64,000 nucleotides of DNA from an uncultured Saprospiraceae bacterium (lineage in GTDB: Bacteria > Bacteroidota > Bacteroidia > Chitinophagales > Saprospiraceae): the NCBI GenBank assembly GCA_937929945.1, contig CALFUK010000190.1, positions 1-64,000 of the forward strand, written 5' to 3'. Below, piece by piece: positions 1-11,300 of the stretch. Position 1 is the first letter of the stretch, and every line of letters starts with the position of its first letter. The notes under the pieces were generated by a model. It was not told the origin of the DNA and did no database searches. It worked only from the letters and a program-made list of their open reading frames with translations. A program made the translations under genes and the position numbers.

Positions 1-1
1 G

Positions 2-3000
2 AATAGCCTCATGTTAGCTTTTCTTGTCCTCGCTGGTCATATTGCTTATGGCCAAACCGTATCCGGTACGATCACTGATGGTCAGAATGGAGAGCCACTT
101 ATTGGTGCCTCCGTGACTGTTAAGGGCTCTACCGTAGGGACAATCACAGACATTGATGGTAATTATTCTATTGCTGCAGGCGCAGACGACGTATTAGTTG
201 TCTCTTATGTAGGATATGATGATTATGAAGAAGCAGTCGGTGGGCGGTCTCTTATTAATATGGGTGTATCACAGGGAGTCTTAATTGACGAAGTCGTGGT
301 CACTGGTTACCAATCACAGAGAAAACGTGATATCACGGGTGCAGTTGCAGTCTTGAAGTCTGATGAGCTCAATGAGGTCACAGCAGCCAGTTTCTCACAA
401 AAACTGGAAGGTCGTGTCTCTGGACTTAATATCTCTACCTCAGGTGCTCCTGGCGACGGGACAGCTATCAGGATTAGAGGAGTCTCTTCATTTCAAAATA
501 ATAGTCCTTTGATTATTATTGACGGGGTCCCTACACTTGATGAATTCAACAATTCACTCAACCCTGCAGACATCGAGTCCATTCAAGTATTGAAAGATGC
601 ATCTTCTGCTTCTATTTATGGAGCAAGAGCTAATAATGGAGTTGTCATCATCACAACTAAGAAGGGACAAAAAGGAAGTACTCAAGTCACTTATAATGCG
701 ACTGTAGGATCTCAAGCCCCAGTTGGGCGGTACAATTTAATGACTGACCCCTCTCAATATTCTGAGGTTGTATGGCGATCATTTGAAAATGGTGGGCAAG
801 ATATTCCTGCAGAAGTCCCCTATGCTGCTGGTAGAGGTGTTATACCAGAATATATCTATGCTGGTGATTACAGCGGGTATCCAGCTGGTCAGCCAGTAGA
901 TGAGTCTAACTACTCTTTCCCTAATAACTTAATCATGAAGTCTAACCCACAAGGAACAGATTGGTGGGATGAAGTATTCAGCCCAGCTCTCATTACAGAG
1001 CATACATTGGGTGTGTCTGGTGGTGGTGACAATTCTACTTTCGCCTTATCATTTGGATATTTGGATCAGAATGGTACCATGTTAGACACTGATTTTGATC
1101 GATTCAGTTTGAGAGCTAATTCAGCATTCAACAAAGGCAAATTTTTCGCAGGAGAGAATTTTGCAGTGTCAAGAGCGACCAGCATAGGACAAGCGGGAGG
1201 TAATCAAAGTGAGCAGAATACCATGACTCAGATTCTGAAGGCACAATCAATCATACCGGTTTTCGATATAACGAATGAGAACTATGCTGGAGGAAAAGCC
1301 AACGGCTTAAGTAATGGATCTAATCCAGTGGCTCGCCAGGTAAGAGCGAGAGATAATAGAGGTACATTCTATAAGGCATTGGGTAATGTCTATGGGGGTA
1401 TTGAGATTGTCCCTGGCTTAAAACTTAAGACCAGCCTCGGAGTTGAGTTCTTTAATAACTTTACTCAAGGATTTAGCTTCCCTACTTGGGAGGAGTCAGA
1501 GCCTAACGTAACTAATCAATTCCAAGAGCAGAATCAAAATGGTTTCAACTATACTTGGACGAATACTGCTACTTACAATAAAAATGTTGGTGGTGTTCAC
1601 GATATTGGTGTATTGGTGGGCTATGAAGCCATCAAAGGTTCAGGTCGTACCATACAGGGTTCATTAGGTAATTACTTTACGACAGACAGAAATGCATGGT
1701 ACCTTAATACAGGCCTTGGTGCCCCTGATTCGCGAACGGTTAATAGTTTTGGAGGATTTAGCACTTTAGCGTCAGTATTCGCTAAAGTAGATTATGCTTA
1801 TAATGACACTTACATTTTGAGTGCGACCATCAGAAGAGATGGCTCTTCTAATTTTGGTCCTAACTTTAGATATGGAGTCTTCCCAGCGGTTAGTGCTGGA
1901 TGGAGAATCTCTAATGAATCTTTCTTAGCTGATAATGACTTCATAGATGACTTGAAGATCAGAGTCGGTTATGGAGTGACAGGTAATCAAAATATTAGAG
2001 GTGGAAATGCTGTCAATCAATTTGGTGGTGGTCCAGGAAATGCATTCTATGATATTTCAGGATCTAATAGCAGCTTAGCTACTGGTTATGCATTGACCAG
2101 TAGAGGGAATGCAGATACTAAGTGGGAAGAGAATAAATCAATTAATTTCGGAATTGATGGAGCGTTCATGAATGGTAAATTAGACTTTGTATTTGATATC
2201 TACCAGAGGAATACAGATGGTCTTCTTTTCAATCCTACTTTGCCTGCCACAGCCGGATCAGCTCAAGCACCATTCGTTAATATTGCTGAGATGACTAACA
2301 AGGGTATTGATTTTGCATTGAACTACCGAGATAAGTCAAACAGTAATTTTGGTTATAACATTGGTGTGAATCTTTCAGCCTACAGAAATACCATTAATGC
2401 TATTGACGGAAGTAGAGAAGCATTCTTTTCGCCTCCTACAGGAAGGATAGGAAATATTAACTACAATCCGATTGGTGAATCAATTAGTACCTTCTATGGG
2501 TTCCAAGCTGATGGACTATTCAAATCTCAAGCAGAAGTTGATGCTCATGCTGATCAAGCAGGTAAAGCTGTCGGTCGGATTAGGTTAAAAGATCTTGATG
2601 GTGATGGCGTCATCAATGATAATGATCTTGGTTCTATCGGAAGTCCACATCCGGATCTAACGTTAGGTTTAAATCTTGGAGTCAATTTTGGAAATATTGA
2701 TGTTGCTACATTCTGGACAGCATCAATTGGAAATGAAATCTACAACTACAATAAAATCTTTGAAGTATTTAGATTTTTCAATTCTAATGTCAGAGCAGAT
2801 TTACTCGAAAGATCATTTGATCCTGTATCTAATCCTGAAGGAGATTATCCTTTGATTAGTGAAGGAGATACATTTAGTGAGATTTCTACGAGCTTCTACG
2901 TTGAAGATGGAAGTTATTTAAGGGCCAAAACAATTCAGATCGGTTATACGTTACCATCAGACTTAATCGAAAACATGGGTATAGGCTCTACAAGAATCTA

Positions 3001-3169
3001 TTTACAAGCTCAGAACTTGTTCACGTTCACTGGATATAGTGGAATTGATCCTGCTCTATCTAATTTCGGGACAATTGATAATGGCAGAAGTGATCAGAGA
3101 ATGGGATTTGATTTTGGTAACTATCCTCAATCAAAGATTATTCAGTTTGGTATTAATGCAGCATTTTAA
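2..3169 (+). CDS. SusC/RagA-family TonB-linked outer membrane receptor (5' partial)
   Basis: Outer-membrane TonB-dependent transporter that, with the SusD lipoprotein encoded 21 bp downstream, imports oligosaccharides or other polymer fragments. The reading frame is open to the window edge. The first in-window ATG (position 11) gives only a short hydrophobic stretch ending in AYGQ, so the real start probably lies outside. Numbered from that ATG: a carboxypeptidase-regulatory-like domain at about 16-95 (VSGTITDGQNGEPLIGASV), the segment DEVVVTGY near residue 97, a plug domain to about 215 (IRIRGVSSF, IIIDGVP, ASSASIYGARANNGVV), then a barrel. Near the C-terminus, LKDLDGDGVINDNDLGSIG is typical of SusC. 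Family assignment is firm; the substrate cannot be read from the sequence because no glycoside hydrolase or SusE/F gene is adjacent. Confidence 0.96.
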   Translation, partial: NSLMLAFLVLAGHIAYGQTVSGTITDGQNGEPLIGASVTVKGSTVGTITDIDGNYSIAAGADDVLVVSYVGYDDYEEAVGGRSLINMGVSQGVLIDEVVVTGYQSQRKRDITGAVAVLKSDELNEVTAASFSQKLEGRVSGLNISTSGAPGDGTAIRIRGVSSFQNNSPLIIIDGVPTLDEFNNSLNPADIESIQVLKDASSASIYGARANNGVVIITTKKGQKGSTQVTYNATVGSQAPVGRYNLMTDPSQYSEVVWRSFENGGQDIPAEVPYAAGRGVIPEYIYAGDYSGYPAGQPVDESNYSFPNNLIMKSNPQGTDWWDEVFSPALITEHTLGVSGGGDNSTFALSFGYLDQNGTMLDTDFDRFSLRANSAFNKGKFFAGENFAVSRATSIGQAGGNQSEQNTMTQILKAQSIIPVFDITNENYAGGKANGLSNGSNPVARQVRARDNRGTFYKALGNVYGGIEIVPGLKLKTSLGVEFFNNFTQGFSFPTWEESEPNVTNQFQEQNQNGFNYTWTNTATYNKNVGGVHDIGVLVGYEAIKGSGRTIQGSLGNYFTTDRNAWYLNTGLGAPDSRTVNSFGGFSTLASVFAKVDYAYNDTYILSATIRRDGSSNFGPNFRYGVFPAVSAGWRISNESFLADNDFIDDLKIRVGYGVTGNQNIRGGNAVNQFGGGPGNAFYDISGSNSSLATGYALTSRGNADTKWEENKSINFGIDGAFMNGKLDFVFDIYQRNTDGLLFNPTLPATAGSAQAPFVNIAEMTNKGIDFALNYRDKSNSNFGYNIGVNLSAYRNTINAIDGSREAFFSPPTGRIGNINYNPIGESISTFYGFQADGLFKSQAEVDAHADQAGKAVGRIRLKDLDGDGVINDNDLGSIGSPHPDLTLGLNLGVNFGNIDVATFWTASIGNEIYNYNKIFEVFRFFNSNVRADLLERSFDPVSNPEGDYPLISEGDTFSEISTSFYVEDGSYLRAKTIQIGYTLPSDLIENMGIGSTRIYLQAQNLFTFTGYSGIDPALSNFGTIDNGRSDQRMGFDFGNYPQSKIIQFGINAAF

Positions 3170-3190
3170 AAATCATACAACAAATCACAA

Positions 3191-4891
3191 ATGAAGAATA
3201 AAAATCTATTAATCATACTTGTATTAATCATCGGAGGAACTTTATTTTATTCGTGCTCTGAGGATTTTTTAAATGCACCTCCTCAAGGATCACTTGATGC
3301 AGGTACACTGGCTAACGAAGCTGGAGTGGATGCTGCACTAATATCTGCCTACTCATTATTAGACGGATGGGCAGAATCATGGGGTAGTATCTCATCACCT
3401 TGGCCAGCATCTGGTAGTAACTGGATCTGGGGTAGTGTCATGTCAGATGATGCTCACAAAGGATCAGAGGCAGGTGATCAAGGACAGACTGAAGAGTTAG
3501 AGCTCTTTCAGTGGGCTCCTGGTAATTCATATTTCAATGATAAATTTGTTATCCTATATGAAGGCATCGCCAGAACTAATGCTGCTATTGCCTTATTAGG
3601 TAATGTAGAAGGCATTGATGCAGCTAAGGCAGTAGCTGCTGCTGGAGAAGGTAGATTCCTCAGAGGTCACTATCACTTTGAAGCATGGAAAATGTGGAAG
3701 AATGTGCCTTACTATACAGAGGAAGACACTGACTTTAGAAAAGCTAACACTGCTGATATCTTGCCTAACATCATCGCTGACTTTGAAGCAGCGGCAGCAG
3801 CGCTGCCTGCTTCTCAAGGGCAGATCGGTAGAGCCACTAAGGGTGCCGCTAATGCATACTTAGGCAAAGCTCAGCTATACAATCAGAATTTTTCAGCTGC
3901 TAAAGCTGCATTGGATCAAGTCGTGAATAGTGGTCAGTATGATCTCTCTCCTTGCTTCCATGATATCTTCTCTATTGGCCAAGAGAATGGACCAGAGATG
4001 GTCTTCTCCATCCAGGCATCAGTTAATGATGGTACTTCAGAAGGTCAGAATGGAATGTTTGGTGACAGACTAAATTTCCCTCACGGTGGTAGCCCATTCG
4101 GATGTTGTGGATTTCACCAGCCGACTCAGAACTTAGTGAATGCGCATAAGGTAGATGAGAATGGTCTTCCATTATTTGATTCATTCAATGAGTCTGACTT
4201 AGCAGAAGGAGAAGCGATCGATCCAAGATTAGACTGGACTGTCGGTCGTGATGGTATCCCGTTCTTAGACATAGGTGTACATGAGCCATCATGGATCAGA
4301 GCTAGATCTTTCCAAGGACCATACAGCCCTAAGAAGTTTTCTTACGAGAGTGGCCAGAACCAGCAGAGTGGTGGATGGACCAGTACTCAGCTATCTCCTG
4401 TGAATTTCCCGATCATCAGATACTCCGACGTATTACTGATGCTCGCGGAAGCAGAAGTAGAGTTAGGTAATCTGGAAAGAGCTCGTGAACTGACTAACAT
4501 GGTCAGAGGAAGAGCTGCAGGATGTGCTCAGGGTGCAGACGGATTCAGAGCCGGTATTGGTGCAGACGAAGGAGCTGCCTACTCTAATAATAGAGTTGGT
4601 ACTTATGAAGATGCATGGACTGATGCTAATGCTGCGAGAGACGCTGTTAGATATGAGAGAAGAATAGAGCTGGCTTTAGAAGGTCACAGATTCTTTGATT
4701 TAAGAAGATGGGGCATAGCTGAGCAAGTCATGAATAAATACATCGAAGAAGAAACGCCGAAGAGACAATATTTGATCCCTTCTACAGGATACAGATCTCC
4801 TTTAAATGATTTATTCCCTTTACCTACTATACAGATCGAGTTGAGTAAAGTAGATGGGGAAGCCATGCTACAACAGAATCCAGGATTCTAA
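3191..4891 (+). CDS. SusD/RagB-family nutrient-binding lipoprotein
   Basis: Surface lipoprotein that caps the SusC channel and binds substrate. The signal peptide ends in a lipobox FYSC, with the lipidated Cys at residue 22. The TPR-rich SusD fold is shown by RFLRGHYHFEAWKMW in the N-terminal half and by the C-terminal signatures IIRYSDVLLMLAEAEVELG and RYERRIELALEGHRFFDLRRWG. At 566 residues it is of normal SusD length. It is the second gene of the susCD transcript and is followed by a strong intrinsic terminator, so the pair forms a closed unit separate from the FG-GAP genes downstream. The ligand is unknown. Confidence 0.96.
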   Translation: MKNKNLLIILVLIIGGTLFYSCSEDFLNAPPQGSLDAGTLANEAGVDAALISAYSLLDGWAESWGSISSPWPASGSNWIWGSVMSDDAHKGSEAGDQGQTEELELFQWAPGNSYFNDKFVILYEGIARTNAAIALLGNVEGIDAAKAVAAAGEGRFLRGHYHFEAWKMWKNVPYYTEEDTDFRKANTADILPNIIADFEAAAAALPASQGQIGRATKGAANAYLGKAQLYNQNFSAAKAALDQVVNSGQYDLSPCFHDIFSIGQENGPEMVFSIQASVNDGTSEGQNGMFGDRLNFPHGGSPFGCCGFHQPTQNLVNAHKVDENGLPLFDSFNESDLAEGEAIDPRLDWTVGRDGIPFLDIGVHEPSWIRARSFQGPYSPKKFSYESGQNQQSGGWTSTQLSPVNFPIIRYSDVLLMLAEAEVELGNLERARELTNMVRGRAAGCAQGADGFRAGIGADEGAAYSNNRVGTYEDAWTDANAARDAVRYERRIELALEGHRFFDLRRWGIAEQVMNKYIEEETPKRQYLIPSTGYRSPLNDLFPLPTIQIELSKVDGEAMLQQNPGF

Positions 4892-4916
4892 TTTTTTGCA
4901 GAAAAATAATTTTAGA

Positions 4917-4957
4917 TAGAGAGACTAATATCATATTGGTCTCTCTATTTTTATTTT
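4917..4957 (+). terminator. Intrinsic terminator of susCD
   Basis: A 13-bp stem (4917-4929 with 4935-4947, one G.T wobble) closes a 5-nt loop and is followed by TTTTTATTTT. It lies 25 bp after the SusD stop and has the layout of a rho-independent terminator on the + strand. Confidence 0.85.
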
Positions 4958-5055
4958 GAGCAGATTGTATCATCCGTACGTTGGTATAGTAAAGCATCAT
5001 GATTATTACTTCATGAGAAATAACTTTGTTAAGTAATTTAATAAGTCGTCAGAGT

Positions 5056-5063
5056 CATCTTTG
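5056..5063 (+). promoter_or_regulatory. Candidate Bacteroidota -7 element before the FG-GAP operon
   Basis: CATCTTTG matches the Bacteroidota sigma-ABfr -7 consensus TAnnTTTG at all but the first base and lies 14 bp before the ATG at 5078. No well-spaced -33 TTG is present, so this is tentative. It fits the strong terminator upstream, which implies a new transcript starts here. Confidence 0.3.
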
Positions 5064-5077
5064 CCACACATAAATTA

Positions 5078-8000
5078 ATGAGGGAGACATTCATCATCAT
5101 CAGCTTATTTTGTTTTTTGATTTCTTGTCAGGACGAATCTTCTGGTGGAAAGAACGTAGCTGATCAAAAGACACAATTTTCAAAACTATCAGAAGAGATC
5201 ACAGGCATCGACTTCATCAATCAGGTCGATGATGGAGAAGAATTTAATGTCTTGAGTTATCGTAATTTTTACAACGGGGGCGGAGTGGCCATAGGAGATA
5301 TTAATAATGATGGACTTCCAGATATTTTCTTCACAGCGAACATGCAGTCTAATAAGTTATACCTGAATCGAGGCGACATGCGCTTCGAAGACATCAGCGA
5401 ATCGGCTGGCATAGCAGGCCTCCGAGGATGGAGTACTGGAGTATCGATGGTGGATATTAATGCGGATGGATTATTGGACATCTACGTCTCTAATTCTGGT
5501 GACATAGAGGGAGACAATCGCTCTAACGAGCTCTTCATCAATCAGGGGGATCTCACATTTGCAGAACAAGCTAAAGCATACAACTTAGATAATGAGGGCT
5601 TCACCACACACGCGTCCTTCTTTGACTATGATCAAGATGGTGACTTGGACTGCTACATACTGAATAACAGCTTCAAAGACCCAAAACGGATTAGCTCCTT
5701 CAGCAAGACCAGAGAAGAAGATGACCTGCTGGGAGGGGACAGGCTCATGCGTAATGATGGTGAGGTATTCACAGATGTGAGTCAGGAGGCGGGCATTTAC
5801 ACCAGTGCTATAGGCTTTGGCCTTGGCGTATCTGTGAGCGATCTGAATCATGATCTACTGCCGGATATATACATCAGTAATGACTTCTGGGAGCGAGACT
5901 ACATCTACATCAATCAGGGTGGTGGCAGCTTCTCCGAAGAGCTGGCTGATCGAGTCAGCATCTGCTCCGTGTCTAGTATGGGGGCAGACATCGGAGACAT
6001 CAATAATGATGGACATCCAGATGTCTTTACCACAGACATGCTCTCAGCTGATAATTATCGGCTGAAGTCGCAGACCATGTTTGATCCCTATTTCTTAGAG
6101 AACATGAAGTATCGCTCTAGCTATCACTATCAGATACTGCAGAACTGCCTGCAAGTCAATCAGGGTGATGGCAGCTTCCAAGAAAGGGCGTCCATGAGCG
6201 GTGTATCCGCCACAGACTGGAGCTGGGGGGCACTGATTTTTGATTTTGATAATGACGGATGGAATGACATCTACGTCTGCAATGGCATCTATCGCGACAT
6301 CATGGACCAAGACTTCATTAACTTTATCGATGATAAGGAAAGTGTCAAGAAGGTCGTGAGTGAAAAGGGGAGGTATGACTTCAGAGATTTCTTAGAGTAC
6401 CTGCCATCCACTCCGATGCGCAATTATGCATTCGTCAATCAGCAAGACACACGCTTTCAGAACCAAGCAGAGGCCTTAGGCTTCGTCGACAAAGAATTCA
6501 GCAATGGCGCAGCTTATGGTGATCTGGATAATGATGGAGACTTGGATCTGGTGATCAATAATGTCAATATGCCAGCCAGCATCTATCGAAACAATGGTGA
6601 GCGATCTGAGCATCATTATCTCGGCATCAATCTCAGAGATCCTGATTCTAAAAATCCGCTGGGTATAGGAGCTACCATCAAGGTCACCACACCAGACCAA
6701 ACTCTATCACGACAGCTGTACATGAATCGAGGATTTCAGAGCAGTGTGGATCATACGATCATATTTGGGCTGGGAGATCAGGAGCAGGTCAGCGAGATAG
6801 AGATCATCTGGCCAGATCAGATACGACAGACTCTATCTGGTATCAAGAGTGATACTATACTTACGATCATAAAGGAAGTAACAGGTGAGAAGATGAAACC
6901 ACTTGCCACAGCGGCTACGTCCAGTCTATTATCAGAGCTAAAGAATATGGTGCAGGGAGGAGTTAGGCACGAAGAGGATGTCTTTAATGATTTTGACCGA
7001 GAGCGACTCTTGCACAGAATGCACTCCACTGAAGGCCCACATGTAGAGACAGGCGATCTCAATGGAGATGGCAGAGATGACTTCGTCATGCTGGGAGCTA
7101 CCGGAGATGTAGACAAAGTATTTATCCAAGATCAATCGGGTAGATTTCAGCGCTTAGCTAATCCAGTATTTGATGAGGACAGCGCATTCGAGAGTACCTG
7201 TGCAGCACTCTTTGATCATGATCAGGATGGAGATTTAGACCTAGTCATCGGCTCAGGAGGTAATGACTTCAGTAAGGGCATGCAGGGATTTTTAATGAGG
7301 TACTATGAGAACAATGGTCGGGGCGTATTCAATAAAAAAATGGAAGCCACTCCGCCAGCAGGAGGCCAGTTTTCTGTGATTGCTGCACATGACTATGACC
7401 AAGATGGAGACACAGATTTATTCATCGGAGCCAGATCCATTCCAGGTAATTATGGACTGACACCACGTAGCTTTTTGCTGGAGCGTGTCCCACAAGGCTG
7501 GAAAGATGTCACAGAGCAGAGCCTGGGTACTCTGGGGATGATCACCGATGCCAGCTGGGCAGATCTCGATGGAGATAATCGATCAGACTTATTGATCGTG
7601 GGTGAGTGGATGCCTGTCACCTATTTTACCAACACAGGATCAGGCCTATCTGGACCAAAGACAATTGAAGATTCTGAAGGCTGGTGGCTAGATATCAGTC
7701 CAGCTGATCTTGACGCTGACGGAGATCTTGACTTTGTGCTGGGTAATTGGGGACTGAATTCTAAATTCAAAGCTTCAGTAGATCGGCCCCTACGCCTCCA
7801 TGTGAAAGACTTTGATCAGAATGGTAAGTCAGAATTTGTGATCGAGTGGAATCCGCCCGCAGACGAGGAGGCCTATCCATTTCATAGTAAGATGGATATG
7901 ACGGATCAGATACCGTCACTCAAGAAGCGGGTGCTGAAATATGCTGATTACGCTCAGATGGATTTTGAGACCTTATTCTCTGCAGAAGAACGACAAGGCA

Positions 8001-8380
8001 TCAAGTCATACCAAGCCAAACGTCTCGAAAGTTCAATCCTAAGAAATGATGCTGGCCAGCTGACGCTAGAAGCATTACCTCTGGAGGCTCAGGTGTCACC
8101 CACATTCACCAGTGTGGTCCAAGACTTTAATGACGATGGCCATCCCGACATATGGCTGGGAGGCAATTTCTATGGGCTCAAACCCGAAGTGGGTCGACTC
8201 AATGCATCCAAGACGGTACTCCTCGAAGGGAGGCCTGATGGCACATATGTCAAATCCGCTGATTATACGCCTTCTACTACTGGAGAAGTCAGAGATGCTG
8301 CTATCATGACCACAGCCTCAGGTAAGCGGATCATGCTCGTCGCCAGGAATAACAGGGAGCTCAAAGTATTAGAATATTGA
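5078..8380 (+). CDS. FG-GAP/VCBS and ASPIC/UnbV (CRTAC1-like) lipoprotein, first paralogue
   Basis: Large lipoprotein with lipobox LISC (Cys 17). It is built mostly of calcium-binding FG-GAP/VCBS repeats of the form GDINNDGLPDIFF, VDINADGLLDIYV and FDYDQDGDLDCYI, which fold as blades of an integrin-like propeller. Between about residues 515 and 590 lies an ASPIC/UnbV domain (NPLGIGATIKV, FGLGDQEQVSEIEIIWP), after which a second propeller set follows. Proteins of this CRTAC1-like type often accompany SusCD loci in Bacteroidota and are thought to bind surface glycans or proteins; no enzymatic activity is established. The next gene is a tandem paralogue starting in the stop codon. Product family is clear, function is not. 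Confidence 0.93.
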   Translation: MRETFIIISLFCFLISCQDESSGGKNVADQKTQFSKLSEEITGIDFINQVDDGEEFNVLSYRNFYNGGGVAIGDINNDGLPDIFFTANMQSNKLYLNRGDMRFEDISESAGIAGLRGWSTGVSMVDINADGLLDIYVSNSGDIEGDNRSNELFINQGDLTFAEQAKAYNLDNEGFTTHASFFDYDQDGDLDCYILNNSFKDPKRISSFSKTREEDDLLGGDRLMRNDGEVFTDVSQEAGIYTSAIGFGLGVSVSDLNHDLLPDIYISNDFWERDYIYINQGGGSFSEELADRVSICSVSSMGADIGDINNDGHPDVFTTDMLSADNYRLKSQTMFDPYFLENMKYRSSYHYQILQNCLQVNQGDGSFQERASMSGVSATDWSWGALIFDFDNDGWNDIYVCNGIYRDIMDQDFINFIDDKESVKKVVSEKGRYDFRDFLEYLPSTPMRNYAFVNQQDTRFQNQAEALGFVDKEFSNGAAYGDLDNDGDLDLVINNVNMPASIYRNNGERSEHHYLGINLRDPDSKNPLGIGATIKVTTPDQTLSRQLYMNRGFQSSVDHTIIFGLGDQEQVSEIEIIWPDQIRQTLSGIKSDTILTIIKEVTGEKMKPLATAATSSLLSELKNMVQGGVRHEEDVFNDFDRERLLHRMHSTEGPHVETGDLNGDGRDDFVMLGATGDVDKVFIQDQSGRFQRLANPVFDEDSAFESTCAALFDHDQDGDLDLVIGSGGNDFSKGMQGFLMRYYENNGRGVFNKKMEATPPAGGQFSVIAAHDYDQDGDTDLFIGARSIPGNYGLTPRSFLLERVPQGWKDVTEQSLGTLGMITDASWADLDGDNRSDLLIVGEWMPVTYFTNTGSGLSGPKTIEDSEGWWLDISPADLDADGDLDFVLGNWGLNSKFKASVDRPLRLHVKDFDQNGKSEFVIEWNPPADEEAYPFHSKMDMTDQIPSLKKRVLKYADYAQMDFETLFSAEERQGIKSYQAKRLESSILRNDAGQLTLEALPLEAQVSPTFTSVVQDFNDDGHPDIWLGGNFYGLKPEVGRLNASKTVLLEGRPDGTYVKSADYTPSTTGEVRDAAIMTTASGKRIMLVARNNRELKVLEY

Positions 8381-11300
8381 TGATGCAGCAGCTGATACGG
8401 AGAGGATTAATATTAGGCTTAGTCGCGTGCTTCATGTCGTGTCAAGAGGAGGTAAGGCCGATGATGCAGTCTCTCTCATCAGACAGTACGGGCATACACT
8501 TTACGAATACCATAGAAGACAGCGAAGCCCTCAGTATACTCAACTATGAATACATCTATAATGGCGGCGGCGTCGCTATTGGCGACCTGAATCAAGATGG
8601 ACTACAGGATGTCGTCTTCACTGGAAATATTGTGGATAATGCCATCTATCTCAATCGTGGAGATATGGTTTTTCAGGATATATCCCAGCAGTCTGGTATT
8701 TTAGATTATCCGAGATGGAGCACCGGGATTACCCTTGTGGATATTAATGCTGATGGTCTGCTGGACATGTACATTACCTCCAGTGGCCATGACGGCATTA
8801 CCGATAAGACTAATCTTCTCTTGGTCAATCAGGGTAACGACGCAGAGGGTATTCCTTCCTTTGTAGATCTGGCTGAGGCCTATGGCATCAGCAGTCCGAC
8901 GAATGATACTAATGCTGCATTCTTTGACTATGACAATGACGATGACCTGGATCTATTCGTCATCTCGAATCAGATGCCGCCTGATAATCAGCCCAGCCGA
9001 TACAGAGAAAAAGTGCGTGATGGCTCATCCAAAACAGTGGACCATCTCTATCAGAATCAAGCTGATGAAGGGACAGCGCATCCCAGCTATACCGAAGTCA
9101 GTCAGTCTGCCGGTATCCTCATAGAGGGCTTCAGCCTGGGGCTTAATGTCTGTGATATCAATGAAGATGGCTGGAAGGATGTCTACATCACGAATGATTA
9201 TCTATCTAATGATCTACTGTACATCAATAACCAAGACGGTACTTTCTCAGATCAAGCTGCAGCCTACTTCAAGCATACGTCATTCTCTGCTATGGGAAAT
9301 GATGTGGTCGACCTGGATAATGATGGTGATTCAGATATCATCGTTTTGGATATGCAGCCTCAGGATAATTATCGCCGCAAGACGATGCTCCCACCTAATA
9401 AATACAGTGATTACATCAATAACGAGAAGTTTGATTTTCAATATCAATACATGCGTAATACGCTGCAAGAGAATCAATTTGATCCAGCGACTGCTGGAGA
9501 GGAGCCGGCGTTCAGTGATGTCAGTAACCTGGCTCAGATAGCGGCTACTGACTGGAGCTGGGCCCCTGTTGTCGCTGACTTTGATAATGACGGACTGCGA
9601 GACCTGATTGTGACGAATGGCTTTCCCAAAGATATCACCGACAGAGACTTCATCGACTACAGCACTGATGTGGGGATTTACGCCTCTGACGAGCATCTGC
9701 TCCCCAAAATTCCGTCCGTGCAGATTAATAATTTTGCGTTCAGAAATAAGGGTGATCTTCAGTTCGATGATGTGACGGCAGCGTGGGGCATACTCGAACC
9801 AAGCTTCTCTAATGGGGCTGCTTACGGAGATCTGGAAAACGATGGCGACCTGGACTACATTGTCAATAACATCAATCAAGAAGCTTCTGTCTATCTAAAT
9901 CAAAATGCGACGAATCATGCCGTAAGGATAAAGCTGACTGGACCTGCATCCAATCCGCTTGGCATCGGCGCCATCGTCAAGCTGTATCATGATAGCCTGA
10001 CTGTCCAGACCTGTGACTTCACGCTGAGTCGAGGGTACTTATCTTCTCACGAGCCATTCATCCACTTTGGTATAGGCACATCCACCGAGGTGGATAGCAT
10101 CACCGTGAACTGGCCTTCGGGCGGCAGATCAGTGATCGCTGATCCCAATATCCAGAAGACTATTACGATAGAGCATCAGAATAGAGTCCAGCCATCTGAA
10201 CGAAGAGATGATAGAACGAATCCAATTTTTACCGATGTCACACAGGAGACGGGATTAGAATTCACCCATGAAGAAGTCGATTTCATCGATTATAATGTGC
10301 AGCCTATGCTGCCGCATAAACTCTCACAGTATGGACCAGCACTTGCTGTCGGCGACGCGAATGGAGATGGACTCGATGATCTTTTTATATCAGGTTCGCA
10401 CTTTGAGAAAGGTCAATTCTTCCTACAGGATAAGTCTGGACAATTCAGTCAAGCTGAGCTAATCGAATATGCCAGCGAAGAAGACTATCGCTCTGAAGAA
10501 CTCGGAGCTGTGTTCTTCGATGCTGATGGGGATGGGGATAATGATCTCTATGTTGTCCATGGTGGATATGAAGTAGCAGCAGATGATCCGCAGTACCAGG
10601 ATCGGCTGTATCAAAATAATGGAGGGAGATTTATTCAGGTGATGGACGCTTTGCCAGCTATATTGACCAGTGGGGCTGCGGTAAAGGCAGCTGACTACGA
10701 TGGTGATGGTGATTTGGACCTTTTCGTCGGAGGCAGGGTCCTTCCTCAGCAATACCCGACGGCTGTCTCCAGCTACCTGCTCAGAAATGACAGCGATCAG
10801 AATCATATAAAGTTTACCGATGTCACGAAGAGTGTAGCGTCCGATCTGATTGACATTGGAATGATTACTGACGCTCTATGGACGGACTATGATAATGACG
10901 GCCGGATAGACCTAATGCTTGTAGGAGAGTTTATGCCCGTCACCCTGCTGCGGAATACCACTGATGGATTTCGTAGAGTGTCCCTCGGATCTGAGATAGA
11001 TGATGAGACGGGATGGTGGAATGGTATACTCGGCTCGGACTTTGATCACGATGGTGACATAGACTACATCCTCGCTAATGTGGGTAATAATACACCAGTG
11101 CAAATCAGCAAGGCGCATCCTTATAAAGTATATTACAAAGACTTTGATCAGAATGGGTTAAAGGATCTGGTGCCAGCCTGCCATTTTTTGGATCAGTCAG
11201 GTGAGATGGTGGAGTATCCCTACTTTGGCCGTTTAGAAATCGTGAAACAGATTAATGTGATCCGTAAAAATTATCGGAAGCATCAAGACTTAGCGGTGAC

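Noticed and set aside
9331-9879. Long antisense frame (182 codons) opposite the second FG-GAP gene, and similar ones elsewhere in FG-GAP genes
   Set aside because: They mirror the repeated Asp/Asn/Gly codons of calcium loops, give Ile/Val-rich nonsense proteins and have no start signals.
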